64,000 bases of DNA from Planctomycetales bacterium. GTDB lineage: Bacteria; Planctomycetota; Planctomycetia; Planctomycetales; Planctomycetaceae. How positions within the stretch are numbered: the stretch's first letter is position 1; every line of letters begins with the position of its first letter. A program made the position numbers and the translations under genes. The stretch is from the NCBI GenBank assembly GCA_028285345.1, contig JANQPT010000044.1, positions 372,001-436,000 on the forward strand, written 5' to 3'. The notes beneath the pieces are model-generated. The model ran no database searches. It was not told the DNA's origin and was given only the letters and a program-made list of their open reading frames with translations. Below are positions 43,222-52,185 of this stretch, piece by piece.

Positions 43222-43815
43222 CTAATCGCGCCGCAACTGCGTCGACGAGATGTCCTCGCGAAATACCGCTTCGGGGATCTCGATGAACAGCTCCTGATAT
43301 TCCGCCGGAATGTCGACATCTTCCAACGTCGCAAAATGGTCATCCACAACGCGACCCGCCACCAAAAAGCGGCAACCGAAATCCCGAATTTCCGCGAGCG
43401 AGTTTCGCAAATCCTGCTGACTTCCCGCATAGAACCGGGGATCGACAATTCGCAGGGCGGTATCCAAGCCGACGACGAACGTCGTCTCCGGAACCAGCTC
43501 AGCCTTCTCCAGAAACGTCGCCGCCGCAGTCACCGCCAACAGGCTCCGCTCAAATTGCCGACAGCGGGCGGCCAGCGTCGCGTGCTCCAGCGGAGGTTTG
43601 TCCACGTTCACCGCTGAGAGTTCGTAGCCGACCGTTCCCGAGAGCAATTGCTCCGCCGCATCGCGCAACCCGCGGTGCCCGTCATGCAATGGGTCAAACG
43701 CGCCGCACAACAAGCCGGCCGGCGATTGGTCGAGTACTGTTGTTCCGGCACCGCCCGGGGGCAGCCAAACGACCGCATGACGGCCGGACAATAAATCGTT
43801 CAACAGCGATTCCAT
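43222..43815 (-). CDS. NadD/CoaD-like cytidylyltransferase-fold protein
   Basis: 197 residues. Carries the HxGH motif in GAFDPLHDGHRGL (about 38-50) and ISSTQLRRD at the very C-terminus, the ISSTxIR motif of the nucleotidyltransferase superfamily. Substrate residues of NadD or CoaD are not clearly conserved and it is somewhat diverged, so it may act on another phosphorylated precursor. A 30-residue N-terminal extension precedes the fold. Its start lies 21 bases past the guaA stop, so it may be read through from guaA. Confidence 0.85.
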   Translation of the reverse strand: MESLLNDLLSGRHAVVWLPPGGAGTTVLDQSPAGLLCGAFDPLHDGHRGLRDAAEQLLSGTVGYELSAVNVDKPPLEHATLAARCRQFERSLLAVTAAATFLEKAELVPETTFVVGLDTALRIVDPRFYAGSQQDLRNSLAEIRDFGCRFLVAGRVVDDHFATLEDVDIPAEYQELFIEIPEAVFREDISSTQLRRD

Positions 43816-43836
43816 AGCAAACCGGATCGTCGTCGG

Positions 43837-45420
43837 CTATTCCCACTCAATCGTGCTGGGCGGCTTGGAACTGATGTCGTAAGTCACGCGATTCACTCCG
43901 CGGACGGAATTGATGATCCGCGTCGATATCCGCCCCAAAACTTCATACGGAATCGGATACCAGTCGGCCGTCATGAAGTCGTCGGTTTGCACCGCCCGGA
44001 CGGCAATCACGTCGTCATAAGTGCGGTCGTCGCCCATCACGCCCACACTCTGCACCGGCAGCAACACCGCGAATGCCTGTTTGATTTCGCGGTACAGCCC
44101 CGCTTTGGTCAATTCGTCGATTACGATCGCGTCCGCCTCGCGGAGCGTCTCCAACCGCTCTTTGCGGATCTCCCCCAAACAGCGGACCGCCAGCCCCGGA
44201 CCGGGGAAGGGATGCCGCCAGACCATTTGCTCCGGCAGTCCCAACTCCAATCCAATCGCCCGCACTTCGTCCTTGAACAGATCTCGCAACGGCTCGATCA
44301 ATTCAAAGCCCAACTCATCCGGCAATCCGCCCACATTGTGGTGCGTCTTAATCGTCGCGGCCGGCCCGTCGGGATCCGCGCCGCTCTCGATCACGTCTGG
44401 GTACAACGTTCCTTGCGCCAAAAATTCCGCGTCCGGAATGCTCTTCGCCTCTTCCCGAAAAACATCGATAAACAGCTTGCCGATAATCTTCCGCTTTTGT
44501 TGCGGATCGGTCACGCCCGCCAACTCGCGAAGAAACAAGTCCTCCGCCGGAACCACGTGCAGGTCGGTTTGAAAATGGTTCTGGAACGTCTCGACCACCG
44601 AATCCGCTTCGCCCGCCCGTAGCAGGCCGTTATCCACCAATATGCACGACAACTGCGAACCGATCGCCTTGTACAGCAGGGCAGCGACCACCGATGAGTC
44701 GACGCCCCCCGAAAGTCCGCAAATCACTCGCTTATCGCCAACCCGTGCGCGAAGGGCCTCAACTTCCCGGGCGATGAATTCGCTCATCCGCCAACTGCCG
44801 CGACAACCGCAGATCGACCGCACAAAGTTGCCGAGCAACGTCCCGCCATGTTCGGTGTGCGTCACTTCCGGGTGAAACTGCAGCCCGTAGATCTCTCGTG
44901 TGTGATGTTTGACTGCGGCAAAGGGGCACGTGTCGGTCTCCGCCAACGCCGTGAAGTGGTCGCTCAGATCCTGCACCTGATCGCCGTGGCTCATCCAGAC
45001 AATCGACTCCGCCGGCACTCCCGCGAACAGTTCGCCCGGTTCGACGACTCGACACGCGGTGCGGCCGAATTCACGCGTGTCACCGGGCGAGACCTGGCTC
45101 CCCTGCGACCGGCAGGCGAGTTGCATCCCGTAGCAGATGCCCAGGATCGGAATGTCGAGATCAAAAATCCCCGGATCAGGTTGCGGCGCGCCCGAGCCGT
45201 AAACACTGGCCGGACCTCCTGAGAGAATCAATCCACGCGGCGCCAACTCGCGAATTCGCTCGACCGTCAAATCATGCCGCACGATCTGGCAGAAGACATT
45301 CTGCTCCCGCACCCGCCGCGCGATGAGTTGTGCGGTCTGCGACCCGAAATCGAGGACCAGGATCAATTCCTCGTCCGCCGCCGTCACGTTCTGAGCATCC
45401 CTGTTGTCCGGTCCCGCCAT
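43837..45420 (-). CDS. guaA: GMP synthase (glutamine-hydrolysing)
   Basis: 527 residues. Converts XMP to GMP with glutamine as nitrogen donor. Class I glutamine amidotransferase domain: catalytic Cys96 in [10 protein letters not shown], with FHPEVTHTE further on. Then the ATP pyrophosphatase PP-loop [14 protein letters not shown] near residue 240, and the C-terminal dimerisation domain ending [18 protein letters not shown], the standard GuaA end. Length matches the family. The start carries a short extra N-terminus ([18 protein letters not shown]) before the amidotransferase. Confidence 0.97.
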   Translation of the reverse strand: MAGPDNRDAQNVTAADEELILVLDFGSQTAQLIARRVREQNVFCQIVRHDLTVERIRELAPRGLILSGGPASVYGSGAPQPDPGIFDLDIPILGICYGMQLACRSQGSQVSPGDTREFGRTACRVVEPGELFAGVPAESIVWMSHGDQVQDLSDHFTALAETDTCPFAAVKHHTREIYGLQFHPEVTHTEHGGTLLGNFVRSICGCRGSWRMSEFIAREVEALRARVGDKRVICGLSGGVDSSVVAALLYKAIGSQLSCILVDNGLLRAGEADSVVETFQNHFQTDLHVVPAEDLFLRELAGVTDPQQKRKIIGKLFIDVFREEAKSIPDAEFLAQGTLYPDVIESGADPDGPAATIKTHHNVGGLPDELGFELIEPLRDLFKDEVRAIGLELGLPEQMVWRHPFPGPGLAVRCLGEIRKERLETLREADAIVIDELTKAGLYREIKQAFAVLLPVQSVGVMGDDRTYDDVIAVRAVQTDDFMTADWYPIPYEVLGRISTRIINSVRGVNRVTYDISSKPPSTIEWE

Positions 45421-45559
45421 CCTGAAATCCTGTCCTCAACATCAACCGGCGCGTGAAACGCCGAAGGGGAAAACCCCACATTTTGGCAGGATGCCCGGCG
45501 GAAATCAATTGGAGCTCCGTTTCGCAGCCTAACTCGATCCGATGATAGAGTTTCTCTCT

Positions 45560-45611
45560 CGTTCCCAAACTCCCGTTTGGGAACGTACTTTCGCGAAGCT
45601 GAGCTTCGCGA
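45560..45611 (+). repeat. Two-hairpin dispersed repeat, copy 3
   Basis: Hairpin A: CGTTCCCAAAC-TCCC-GTTTGGGAACG at 45560-45585. Hairpin B: TCGCGAAGC-TGA-GCTTCGCGA at 45591-45611, a 9-bp perfect stem. Order and spacing match the copies at 7101-7151 and, inverted, 7198-7247. Loop and stem sequence differ slightly, but pairing is kept. Confidence 0.9.
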
Positions 45612-45659
45612 CCCAAAATTGGCAGCGTCCCATGCGCGGAACGAGGGGCAGCGCACTTC

Positions 45660-45716
45660 AACCCGGTTCACCGGGTTTCCCCGTACAGCGGTAATCGGCC
45701 CGCCATTTATGGCGGG
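45660..45716. repeat. Pair of additional perfect hairpins
   Basis: AACCCGGT-TC-ACCGGGTT at 45660-45677 (8-bp stem) and CCCGCCA-TTTA-TGGCGGG at 45699-45716 (7-bp stem). Both lie close to the two-hairpin repeat and may belong to a longer mosaic of palindromes. Confidence 0.75.
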
Positions 45717-45787
45717 TCAAGAAATCGTGCGACGCTGTCGAGCCTCGTTTTCAAGGCTTCTCGCAGTGAGGCCTAAGCCGTCTAGCG

Positions 45788-46696
45788 TCACAGCGATCCA
45801 TTTTGCGCCAGATGCTCCATGATCGCATTCTGAATATGCAGTAGATCGTCCTTGGCCTGATAGTCCATGCACAATTCCGAATTCATTGCCTCTTCCGAAA
45901 CCTCTTGCCCGCGCGTTACCGGAGGACAGGGCAGAAAGACTCCTTTGTCGTTCAGTTGTGACAAGCGCGTTTGAGTGATTTGGTAGGGCAAAAACGATGA
46001 TGCGATTTCATCCTCTCTCAGGCCATCGTGGGATTTGGGCCAACAATCGGTGTAAACTACGTCCACATTCTGCAAGTCTTTCATGTCATTCGTGACGCGA
46101 ATCTCACCCACGCAGTCACTCTGAAGTTCGGTCAGCGTCTCATCGTCGACCTCGAACCCTTCCGGACAGATTTGCGTGACCTGAATCGGAAATACGTTTG
46201 CAGACTCCAGCCAACTCATACACAGGTTCGTCGGTTCACCGACAAATGCAACTTTCAATCCGTCCAGGCGGCCGCGATGCCGGCGAATAAACTGCAAGTC
46301 CCCCATGATCTCGCAGGGATGGCTCTTGTCCGTGCGGGCGTCAATCACCGGGATTCGCGCACTCTCTGCAAGATATAGCAAGTCATCTTGTCTCTTGGCT
46401 CTGACGACCAACAGCGTGAACCAATTCCGCAAGTAGTGGCCGATGTCCTCCAACGGCTCCTGTACACCCAGTTCGCCCGGAACATAGCAAACATTCGCCC
46501 CCATCTCTCGAGCGCCGATTTCAAACGCCAGCCGATTTCTGAAACCCTGGCCATAGAACCAGAGGGCGACGCGATGATTCTGCAGAGATTTGGGCATTCT
46601 GCACTGTTTCCATGCGTCTCGAAGCACATCCGCCCGATCGAGCAGCCTCATCAACTCGTCAGTCGTAAAATCACGCAGAGAAACAAAGTGTTTCAT
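45788..46696 (-). CDS. Divergent carbamoyltransferase-family protein
   Basis: 302 residues with the two-domain architecture of ornithine carbamoyltransferase. Recognisable positions: HPCEIMGDLQFI (126-137; canonical HPCQxLADLxTI), GLKVAFVGEPTNLCMSWLESANVF and FLPCPPVTRGQEV (canonical HCLPAHRGEEV). However, the carbamoyl-phosphate loop STRTR is GFRNR at 51-55, so the serine and threonine that bind carbamoyl phosphate are absent. It may use another substrate or be a non-catalytic relative. The gene is noticeably richer in A/T codons than its neighbours, so it could be acquired. Arginine-pathway genes are not adjacent. Confidence 0.8.
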   Translation of the reverse strand: MKHFVSLRDFTTDELMRLLDRADVLRDAWKQCRMPKSLQNHRVALWFYGQGFRNRLAFEIGAREMGANVCYVPGELGVQEPLEDIGHYLRNWFTLLVVRAKRQDDLLYLAESARIPVIDARTDKSHPCEIMGDLQFIRRHRGRLDGLKVAFVGEPTNLCMSWLESANVFPIQVTQICPEGFEVDDETLTELQSDCVGEIRVTNDMKDLQNVDVVYTDCWPKSHDGLREDEIASSFLPYQITQTRLSQLNDKGVFLPCPPVTRGQEVSEEAMNSELCMDYQAKDDLLHIQNAIMEHLAQNGSL

Positions 46697-46794
46697 AGAG
46701 TCGGTCCGCTAGCCAAGAGTTTCTGCTCACGATGAGAATGTCCGTGAACGAACGACGTACCTGCGCAATTACGTTTTTCGCTCATGGACGCTTC

Positions 46795-49560
46795 TCACCG
46801 CGAAACCCAAATCGGCGATGCCCACGCGAGTGACCCGTCGTCCTGCAATAAGCGGACGTAGTAATAGCTGTTGCCCGGCAGCGGCGTTTTGTCCTCGAAT
46901 GCCGTCTCCACCTGCGGCGTCCCCGGACGGAGCGTCTCAATCACTTTGCCGTCGCGAACGACTTCGATGTCGGTGATCGGCGCGGTGCCCTGTGCGCGGA
47001 TCGACAGCTTCACGGTATCGCCGGTCAGGTTCGTTTCTTCACCCATCAACGCTTCGCCGATCCGCACGTCGAGGCCGATGCGGTCGGTCGCTGCGTAGGT
47101 CCGGCGGGCGCGGATCGCATCGAAGATCGCCTCCCGCGTCTTATCTTTCGCCCACACACAGGCATAAGAGACGTGCGTCGAAATATGGTCGCTGGAGGCG
47201 ATGAAGCCCAGCTTGTACCCTTTCCGCAGTGCGAACCAGACCGACGCTTCCTCCTGCAGTCGTGAATCGGGCCGCACATATTGACGGCGGAATCCCTGAA
47301 ACACTTCCACGACCGGCTCGACTTGCGGATCGTTATATGTCCACGTGCCCCGCTTGACCTTTTTGTCGTAGTTCGGCGTATGCGCCGCGGTCAGCCCATC
47401 GCCCCGCTCGCGGAGCCAGGGGTAGAGCGTCGTATCCGGATCGGCATCCTCTTTCCTCAGGTTTCGCCCGGTGTACCAGTGGTCGCTGCGGCTAACATCG
47501 GCGCCGCGGTTTAAGAAAAAGACGTTGCGATGTCCGCCGCCGGGCGTCGCGTTGCTGCGCTCGTAGCCGTAGATCGGCACGTAACGGCCAGGAATATGAA
47601 ACCAATCCGCCGCCTTCTGCGTTCTCCACCAGGAGAAGGCGTCCACGTCGCGCGTGTGATCGGTGACGGCGAGAAAATCGTATTCGACCGCGTCCAACGC
47701 ATAGCGGTGCGCGTCGGTCAGACAGCCGTCGATCGTGGGCGAGCAGCGGCTGATGTTGGTGTGCCGGTGCAGGTCGCCGAAATAGACCTGGAATTCCTCG
47801 CCGCCGCGATTGATCGTCAAATCGGTCTGCGGGGCAGGGGAGGGCGTCCCCGGCGGAGTCACTTCGATCGCTTCGCAAGGAATCTCCGCCGCCGCTTCGG
47901 TCACCGGCGGCAGTGCTCCGGTGCGGACCGCATACTTGCGGCGCACAGCGGCGAAGCGGTTTCCTTCACCCCAAGCACATTGCAAGCGCCCCTTGGGTCC
48001 AGTGCAGGTTGCGACCCGCTGATCCATTCGTCCCTGGCTGTTGGGCAATTGGATCGGATCGAGCCAACCACCGTTTGTGTAAGTTGTGGCGTAGATGTTC
48101 CACTGCGCTCCCTTGGGCGGATGTCCGCAATAACCTTGCCGCGACATGCGGAACAACAGCCAGATCCGCCCGTCGCCGTCGCGGGCGAGTTGTGGGAAAT
48201 CATAGAATCGCGACGGCTTCGTCGTCGGTTTGCGCTCGATTGCGGGAATGCGCCCAGGCGGCAGCACTTGCGGCAGCGGCGCAGTCGGGCGCTGGACTTG
48301 GCCGTTCACAACACACCGCAACTCCAATCGCCGCGAAGCATGCAGCGGCTCTGAATAACGTCCGTCATTGATTGTCGGCACGTTGCGAAAATCTTTGCCC
48401 CAATTCGGCCCCGCTGCGTCATAGGCCACCCAAATCCGCCCGCCGTCGCCGGCGAGCACATTCGCATGCGCCTCGAAATCCTCGCTCTGGGCCACGGCGA
48501 TCCGCGCTCCGCGTGCGACCGTGCCTTTCTCGAGGGCGAGACTGGTCAGATAGACGTCATAGTTGCCGTTCTCATAGGAATCGAAGCCAATCCACGCTCG
48601 CCCGTCTGAATCGACACTCACAGTCGGCTGCCATTGATTGGCCGAGTTGGTTTCGACTGCAATGTCCTCGGACCACTTCTCGTCTTGGAGCCGTTTCGCG
48701 TAGATGTCCCCCTTGCCGTCGCGAAAGCTCTGCCACGCGAGCCAGACCGTTCCATCGTGGCCACGGTCGGCTGAGAGTTGAAAGTCGGTGCCCGCGGCCG
48801 TCGTCAGCCGTTTCGTTTGCCAACCGCGCGAACGGCGCGACGCCGCGTAGATGTCCCAATTCTTATCGGTTCCCGAGGAACTCCAGAACGCGTGCAGCGT
48901 CCCGCCGACGTTGAGCAGTTGAATGTCCGAGATCTCGGCGGCGTCGGTAATCAATTCCGGTTTTGCGGTCGGGGCGTCGACATCACGAATCAACAGCCGG
49001 TCCGCTTTCGCCTCCGCGTCATACGCCACCCACGCCACGTGGCGATGCCCGTTGTCATCCATCGCGATCGCGGTGAAATCGTCGTCTGTTTTCGTTTCTG
49101 CGACCAGTTCTTCCGTGCCGAGACGTTGCACCTCCGCGCGGCCGTCCAGCAGGCGCATCGGCCGCCCCGCGATCAACTTGGCCGGCTCGACGTCGAATCG
49201 TCCCTGTTTCGTTTCCACAATAAGCCGCGTTTCTGGTGTAACTTTTAACTCCACCAGAATCTCCCGCTGCGGTTCCGCGAAACTGACCCTCCTGGCTTTG
49301 GCGATCCCGGTCGCGATCTTCCAAGCTCGTTGCTGCGGAACAAGTTGATCCCCCACGTCCAGCATCGACTGGGTCATGTCGAGAATCTCGCCGTCTTTGA
49401 TCGTGAGCCGCCCGTCCCATGTTGCCGCAGCTCCGTCAGCGCCGAATACGATCTTGATCCAATAGGTCGGCGGACCGTCATCGACTGCTTCGGTCTTCGG
49501 TGCGAGCAATACGAACAGGCCCATAATCAGAACGGAGAGAAGAGCGATTACAGTGCGCAT
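46795..49560 (-). CDS. Exported propeller protein with PHP phosphoesterase domain (DUF3604-like)
   Basis: 921 residues from ATG 49560, with GGAGG about 9 bases upstream. A signal peptide (VIALLSVLIMGLFVLLAP) is followed by a propeller-like repeat region (KNWDIYAASRRSRGWQTKRL, DGKGDIYAKRLQDEKW, ENGNYDVYLTSLALEKG) over about 200-560. After about residue 610 comes a PHP domain: FGDLHRHTNISRCSP, DFLAVTDHTRD and FIASSDHISTHVSY carry metal-ligand His and Asp. The C-terminal end is a beta domain (IEVVRDGKVIETLRPG). The layout matches the DUF3604 group. Metal-dependent hydrolase of unknown substrate. Confidence 0.86.
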   Translation of the reverse strand: MRTVIALLSVLIMGLFVLLAPKTEAVDDGPPTYWIKIVFGADGAAATWDGRLTIKDGEILDMTQSMLDVGDQLVPQQRAWKIATGIAKARRVSFAEPQREILVELKVTPETRLIVETKQGRFDVEPAKLIAGRPMRLLDGRAEVQRLGTEELVAETKTDDDFTAIAMDDNGHRHVAWVAYDAEAKADRLLIRDVDAPTAKPELITDAAEISDIQLLNVGGTLHAFWSSSGTDKNWDIYAASRRSRGWQTKRLTTAAGTDFQLSADRGHDGTVWLAWQSFRDGKGDIYAKRLQDEKWSEDIAVETNSANQWQPTVSVDSDGRAWIGFDSYENGNYDVYLTSLALEKGTVARGARIAVAQSEDFEAHANVLAGDGGRIWVAYDAAGPNWGKDFRNVPTINDGRYSEPLHASRRLELRCVVNGQVQRPTAPLPQVLPPGRIPAIERKPTTKPSRFYDFPQLARDGDGRIWLLFRMSRQGYCGHPPKGAQWNIYATTYTNGGWLDPIQLPNSQGRMDQRVATCTGPKGRLQCAWGEGNRFAAVRRKYAVRTGALPPVTEAAAEIPCEAIEVTPPGTPSPAPQTDLTINRGGEEFQVYFGDLHRHTNISRCSPTIDGCLTDAHRYALDAVEYDFLAVTDHTRDVDAFSWWRTQKAADWFHIPGRYVPIYGYERSNATPGGGHRNVFFLNRGADVSRSDHWYTGRNLRKEDADPDTTLYPWLRERGDGLTAAHTPNYDKKVKRGTWTYNDPQVEPVVEVFQGFRRQYVRPDSRLQEEASVWFALRKGYKLGFIASSDHISTHVSYACVWAKDKTREAIFDAIRARRTYAATDRIGLDVRIGEALMGEETNLTGDTVKLSIRAQGTAPITDIEVVRDGKVIETLRPGTPQVETAFEDKTPLPGNSYYYVRLLQDDGSLAWASPIWVSR

Positions 49561-49798
49561 GGGATGAGTCCTCCCGGAGGATGCCACCAGCCGTCATGGA
49601 TTTTGTTTGCGCAACAGGCGCGATAAGTCGAACCAAGTACAAATCGTGACAAAAGGACTACTGCACGGCAAGTCGCTGCGGCTGCGAGCAGACCGACGAT
49701 TGCCCGCTACGTCTGATTCTGGGATGATCGCTCACGTAAATCCCGGCTGTCCAAGTCGCGTGCGACGATATCAGCCAGAAGCTCTCTTCGGATTCTCG

Positions 49799-52009
49799 AT
49801 GCAAACAAATCTGCCGTCCCGCGACTTGGTGCTGATCGGCGCGGGTCATACCAATATGCATGTCGCCCGCATGTGGCGGATGCGGCCCATTTCCGACGTT
49901 CGGCTGACCATCATCTCGCCCTTCAGCCGCGCCACTTATAGCGGGATGCTGCCCGGCACTTTGGCCGGCCTGTACGAGCCGCACGAAATGGAAATCGATC
50001 TCTACCGTTTCGGCGCGAGTTGCGGGGCGAGGATCATTATCGAAGAAGTGACCGGTTTCGATCCGGATGCCAAACAGATTCACTTCGCCGACCGTCCGTC
50101 GCTCCGATACGACATCGCCAGCATCGGCATTGGATCGGTGCCGAATACATCACACGTGCTCGCCGACAACGCCGCCGCACTCAGTATCAAACCGATGGCC
50201 ACGTTCCTTAATCGGTTGAATAATCAGTTGCAGCGTCTCCAGGCGGGCCGTTCCGGCGATGATCCGCTCAGCATCTGCGTTATTGGAGCGGGAGCGGCGG
50301 GAGTTGAGGTCACTTTGTGCCTCCAGACGTACATCGCGTCCCGTTCACATGTGGCGCGGTTTTGCCTGGTCGATTCCGGTGAGGAGATTTTGAAAGGATA
50401 CTTGCCCAATACGCGGCAACTGGCCCGCCGGGAATTGGAGCGCCGAGAGGTGGCTGTGCATTCGGGGCGTCGAGTGAGTGAGTCTCTGGGAAGTGAATTG
50501 GCACTTGACGACGGTACGAAACTCCCGGCCGATGTGGTCATCACCGCCACCAGCGCCACTCCTCCCCAGGTCCTGGAGCAGTTTCAATTGCCCCGTTGCG
50601 AGGATGGGTTTCTCGCCGTCCGGCCAACTTTGCAGTCGACGGAAAACGATGATGTTTTCGTCGTGGGGGACACGGCCTCGTTTGTGGACAACCCAGTCCC
50701 CAAAGCGGGCGTCTATGCCGTTCGGCAAGGTCCGGTCTTGTGGCAAAACATCCAGCGGCGGCTCCAGCGACAAACGCTGCGCCCGTTTCAACCACAGCGG
50801 GGATTCTTGTCGCTGCTGGCCACCGGCGACGGCAAGGCGATTGGACAGTACCGCGGCCGCTCGTTTCACAACCGTTTGGCGTGGAAGTGGAAGGACTATA
50901 TCGATCGCAAATTCATGCGGATGTATCAGGACTATCGCCCGATGGCCATGCAGCAGCCGGCGGCAAATTCCCCTGAGCCGCCCGCGATGCGCTGCCGCGG
51001 CTGTGGGGGCAAGGTCGGCGGCAATGTCTTGTCCGCCGCATTGGAACGGCTGCAGATTCCCTCCAGTGAATTTGTGCGCCAAGGATTGGATCATCCCGAC
51101 GACGCCGCACTCTTAAATCCGCAGGCGGCGCCGGTCGAGGTGGTTTCGGTCGATTTCTTCCAAGCCTTTATGGATGATCCTTATCTCGTGGGGCGCGTCG
51201 CCGCCCTGAATGCGTTAAGCGACATTTGGGCGATGGGTGGCACGCCGCGAGGAGCGATGGCCATGGTCACAATTCCCGCCGGGAAACCTCCGCAACAAGT
51301 CGATGCGTTGACGCAACTTCTTGCAGGGGGACTACGCGAGTTCTCTGCGGTCGACGTCGCGTTGCTGGGCGGCCATACCACCGAAGGGGACGAGTTGATG
51401 GTCGGGTACACTGTGCTGGGCGATTTGGGGGGGAATGAGCCGCTGACCAAAGCCGGTCTGACGCCCGGTGAGCGGCTGATTCTCACCAAGCCGCTCGGGT
51501 CCGGAGTACTGCTCGCCGGCCACGCACAGGCGCTCTGCCGGGGGGAGTGGATCGACGAAATGCTTGCCGGGATGCTTCGGGCGAATCACGCCGCCGTCGG
51601 GATCGCGCGGAAGTTCCAAGCGACGGCCGTGACCGATGTGACCGGTTTCGGTCTGGCCGGGCACCTGCTGGAGATGCTCGACGCTTCCGGGGTCGGAGCG
51701 GAACTCTCACTCGCTGCGCTCCCCCAGCTCTCCGGATTTGAGGAATTGAGCAGCCAGGGAGTCAGAAGTTCACTCGACCCGGCCAACCGGCTCAGCGAGG
51801 ATCAGATTAAAGTGGAAACTCCGAAACTCCGTGCGTTGGCCGGCTACCAGGCTCTGTTCGATCCGCAAACTTCAGGCGGGATTCTGATGGGGATTCCAGC
51901 TGCGGTCGCTCAGGATTGCTTGACCGATCTGGCCGACGCCGGCTTCAAATCCGCAAGTGTCGTCGGCACAGTCACCACAAAATCCGGCATACTGACGGTT
52001 TGTCAATAA
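49799..52009 (+). CDS. selD: FAD-dependent oxidoreductase / selenide, water dikinase fusion (SelD)
   Basis: 736 residues from ATG 49799 (MQTNLPSRDLVLIGAGHTNM). The N-terminal half is a type II NADH-dehydrogenase-like flavoprotein: FAD loop VLIGAGHTNMHVAR near 10, NAD loop ICVIGAGAAGVEVTL near 160, and DDVFVVGDTASF. From about 396 the SelD part begins with RCRGCGGKVGGNVLS (catalytic Cys and Lys), then DDAALL, NALSDIWAMGGTPRGAMAMV and LLGGHTTEGDELMVGYTV. It makes selenophosphate from selenide and ATP. Fused forms are known in other bacteria. No selA, selB or tRNA-Sec is nearby. It is divergent from the propeller-PHP gene. Confidence 0.92.
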   Translation: MQTNLPSRDLVLIGAGHTNMHVARMWRMRPISDVRLTIISPFSRATYSGMLPGTLAGLYEPHEMEIDLYRFGASCGARIIIEEVTGFDPDAKQIHFADRPSLRYDIASIGIGSVPNTSHVLADNAAALSIKPMATFLNRLNNQLQRLQAGRSGDDPLSICVIGAGAAGVEVTLCLQTYIASRSHVARFCLVDSGEEILKGYLPNTRQLARRELERREVAVHSGRRVSESLGSELALDDGTKLPADVVITATSATPPQVLEQFQLPRCEDGFLAVRPTLQSTENDDVFVVGDTASFVDNPVPKAGVYAVRQGPVLWQNIQRRLQRQTLRPFQPQRGFLSLLATGDGKAIGQYRGRSFHNRLAWKWKDYIDRKFMRMYQDYRPMAMQQPAANSPEPPAMRCRGCGGKVGGNVLSAALERLQIPSSEFVRQGLDHPDDAALLNPQAAPVEVVSVDFFQAFMDDPYLVGRVAALNALSDIWAMGGTPRGAMAMVTIPAGKPPQQVDALTQLLAGGLREFSAVDVALLGGHTTEGDELMVGYTVLGDLGGNEPLTKAGLTPGERLILTKPLGSGVLLAGHAQALCRGEWIDEMLAGMLRANHAAVGIARKFQATAVTDVTGFGLAGHLLEMLDASGVGAELSLAALPQLSGFEELSSQGVRSSLDPANRLSEDQIKVETPKLRALAGYQALFDPQTSGGILMGIPAAVAQDCLTDLADAGFKSASVVGTVTTKSGILTVCQ

Positions 52010-52185
52010 ATCTGAACGCAGCGCACAACAGCGGAATTGTGCGGGTTTTGCGGACGGCCGTCGGTTCGAGGCCACAATTCTGCAATCGGATACCGTTGTG
52101 GACGATCTGCCGAGAGGGTAACTTAAAGGATATCGACGGTTTTGGCACAGACGTGTCGAAAAAGGCTGCAGCGAGGAAACGGGTG

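Larger units (their letters stand above)
45421..45787. other. Hairpin-rich intergenic region upstream of guaA
   Basis: 367 bases with no supported gene. It contains the third two-hairpin repeat (45560-45611) and two more perfect hairpins (45660-45677 and 45699-45716), listed separately. The rest is unremarkable. Confidence 0.7.

Noticed and set aside
50990..51040. Selenocysteine codon in SelD
   Set aside because: The SelD active-site segment reads RCRGCGGK with Cys, and no in-frame TGA or SECIS-like element is needed.
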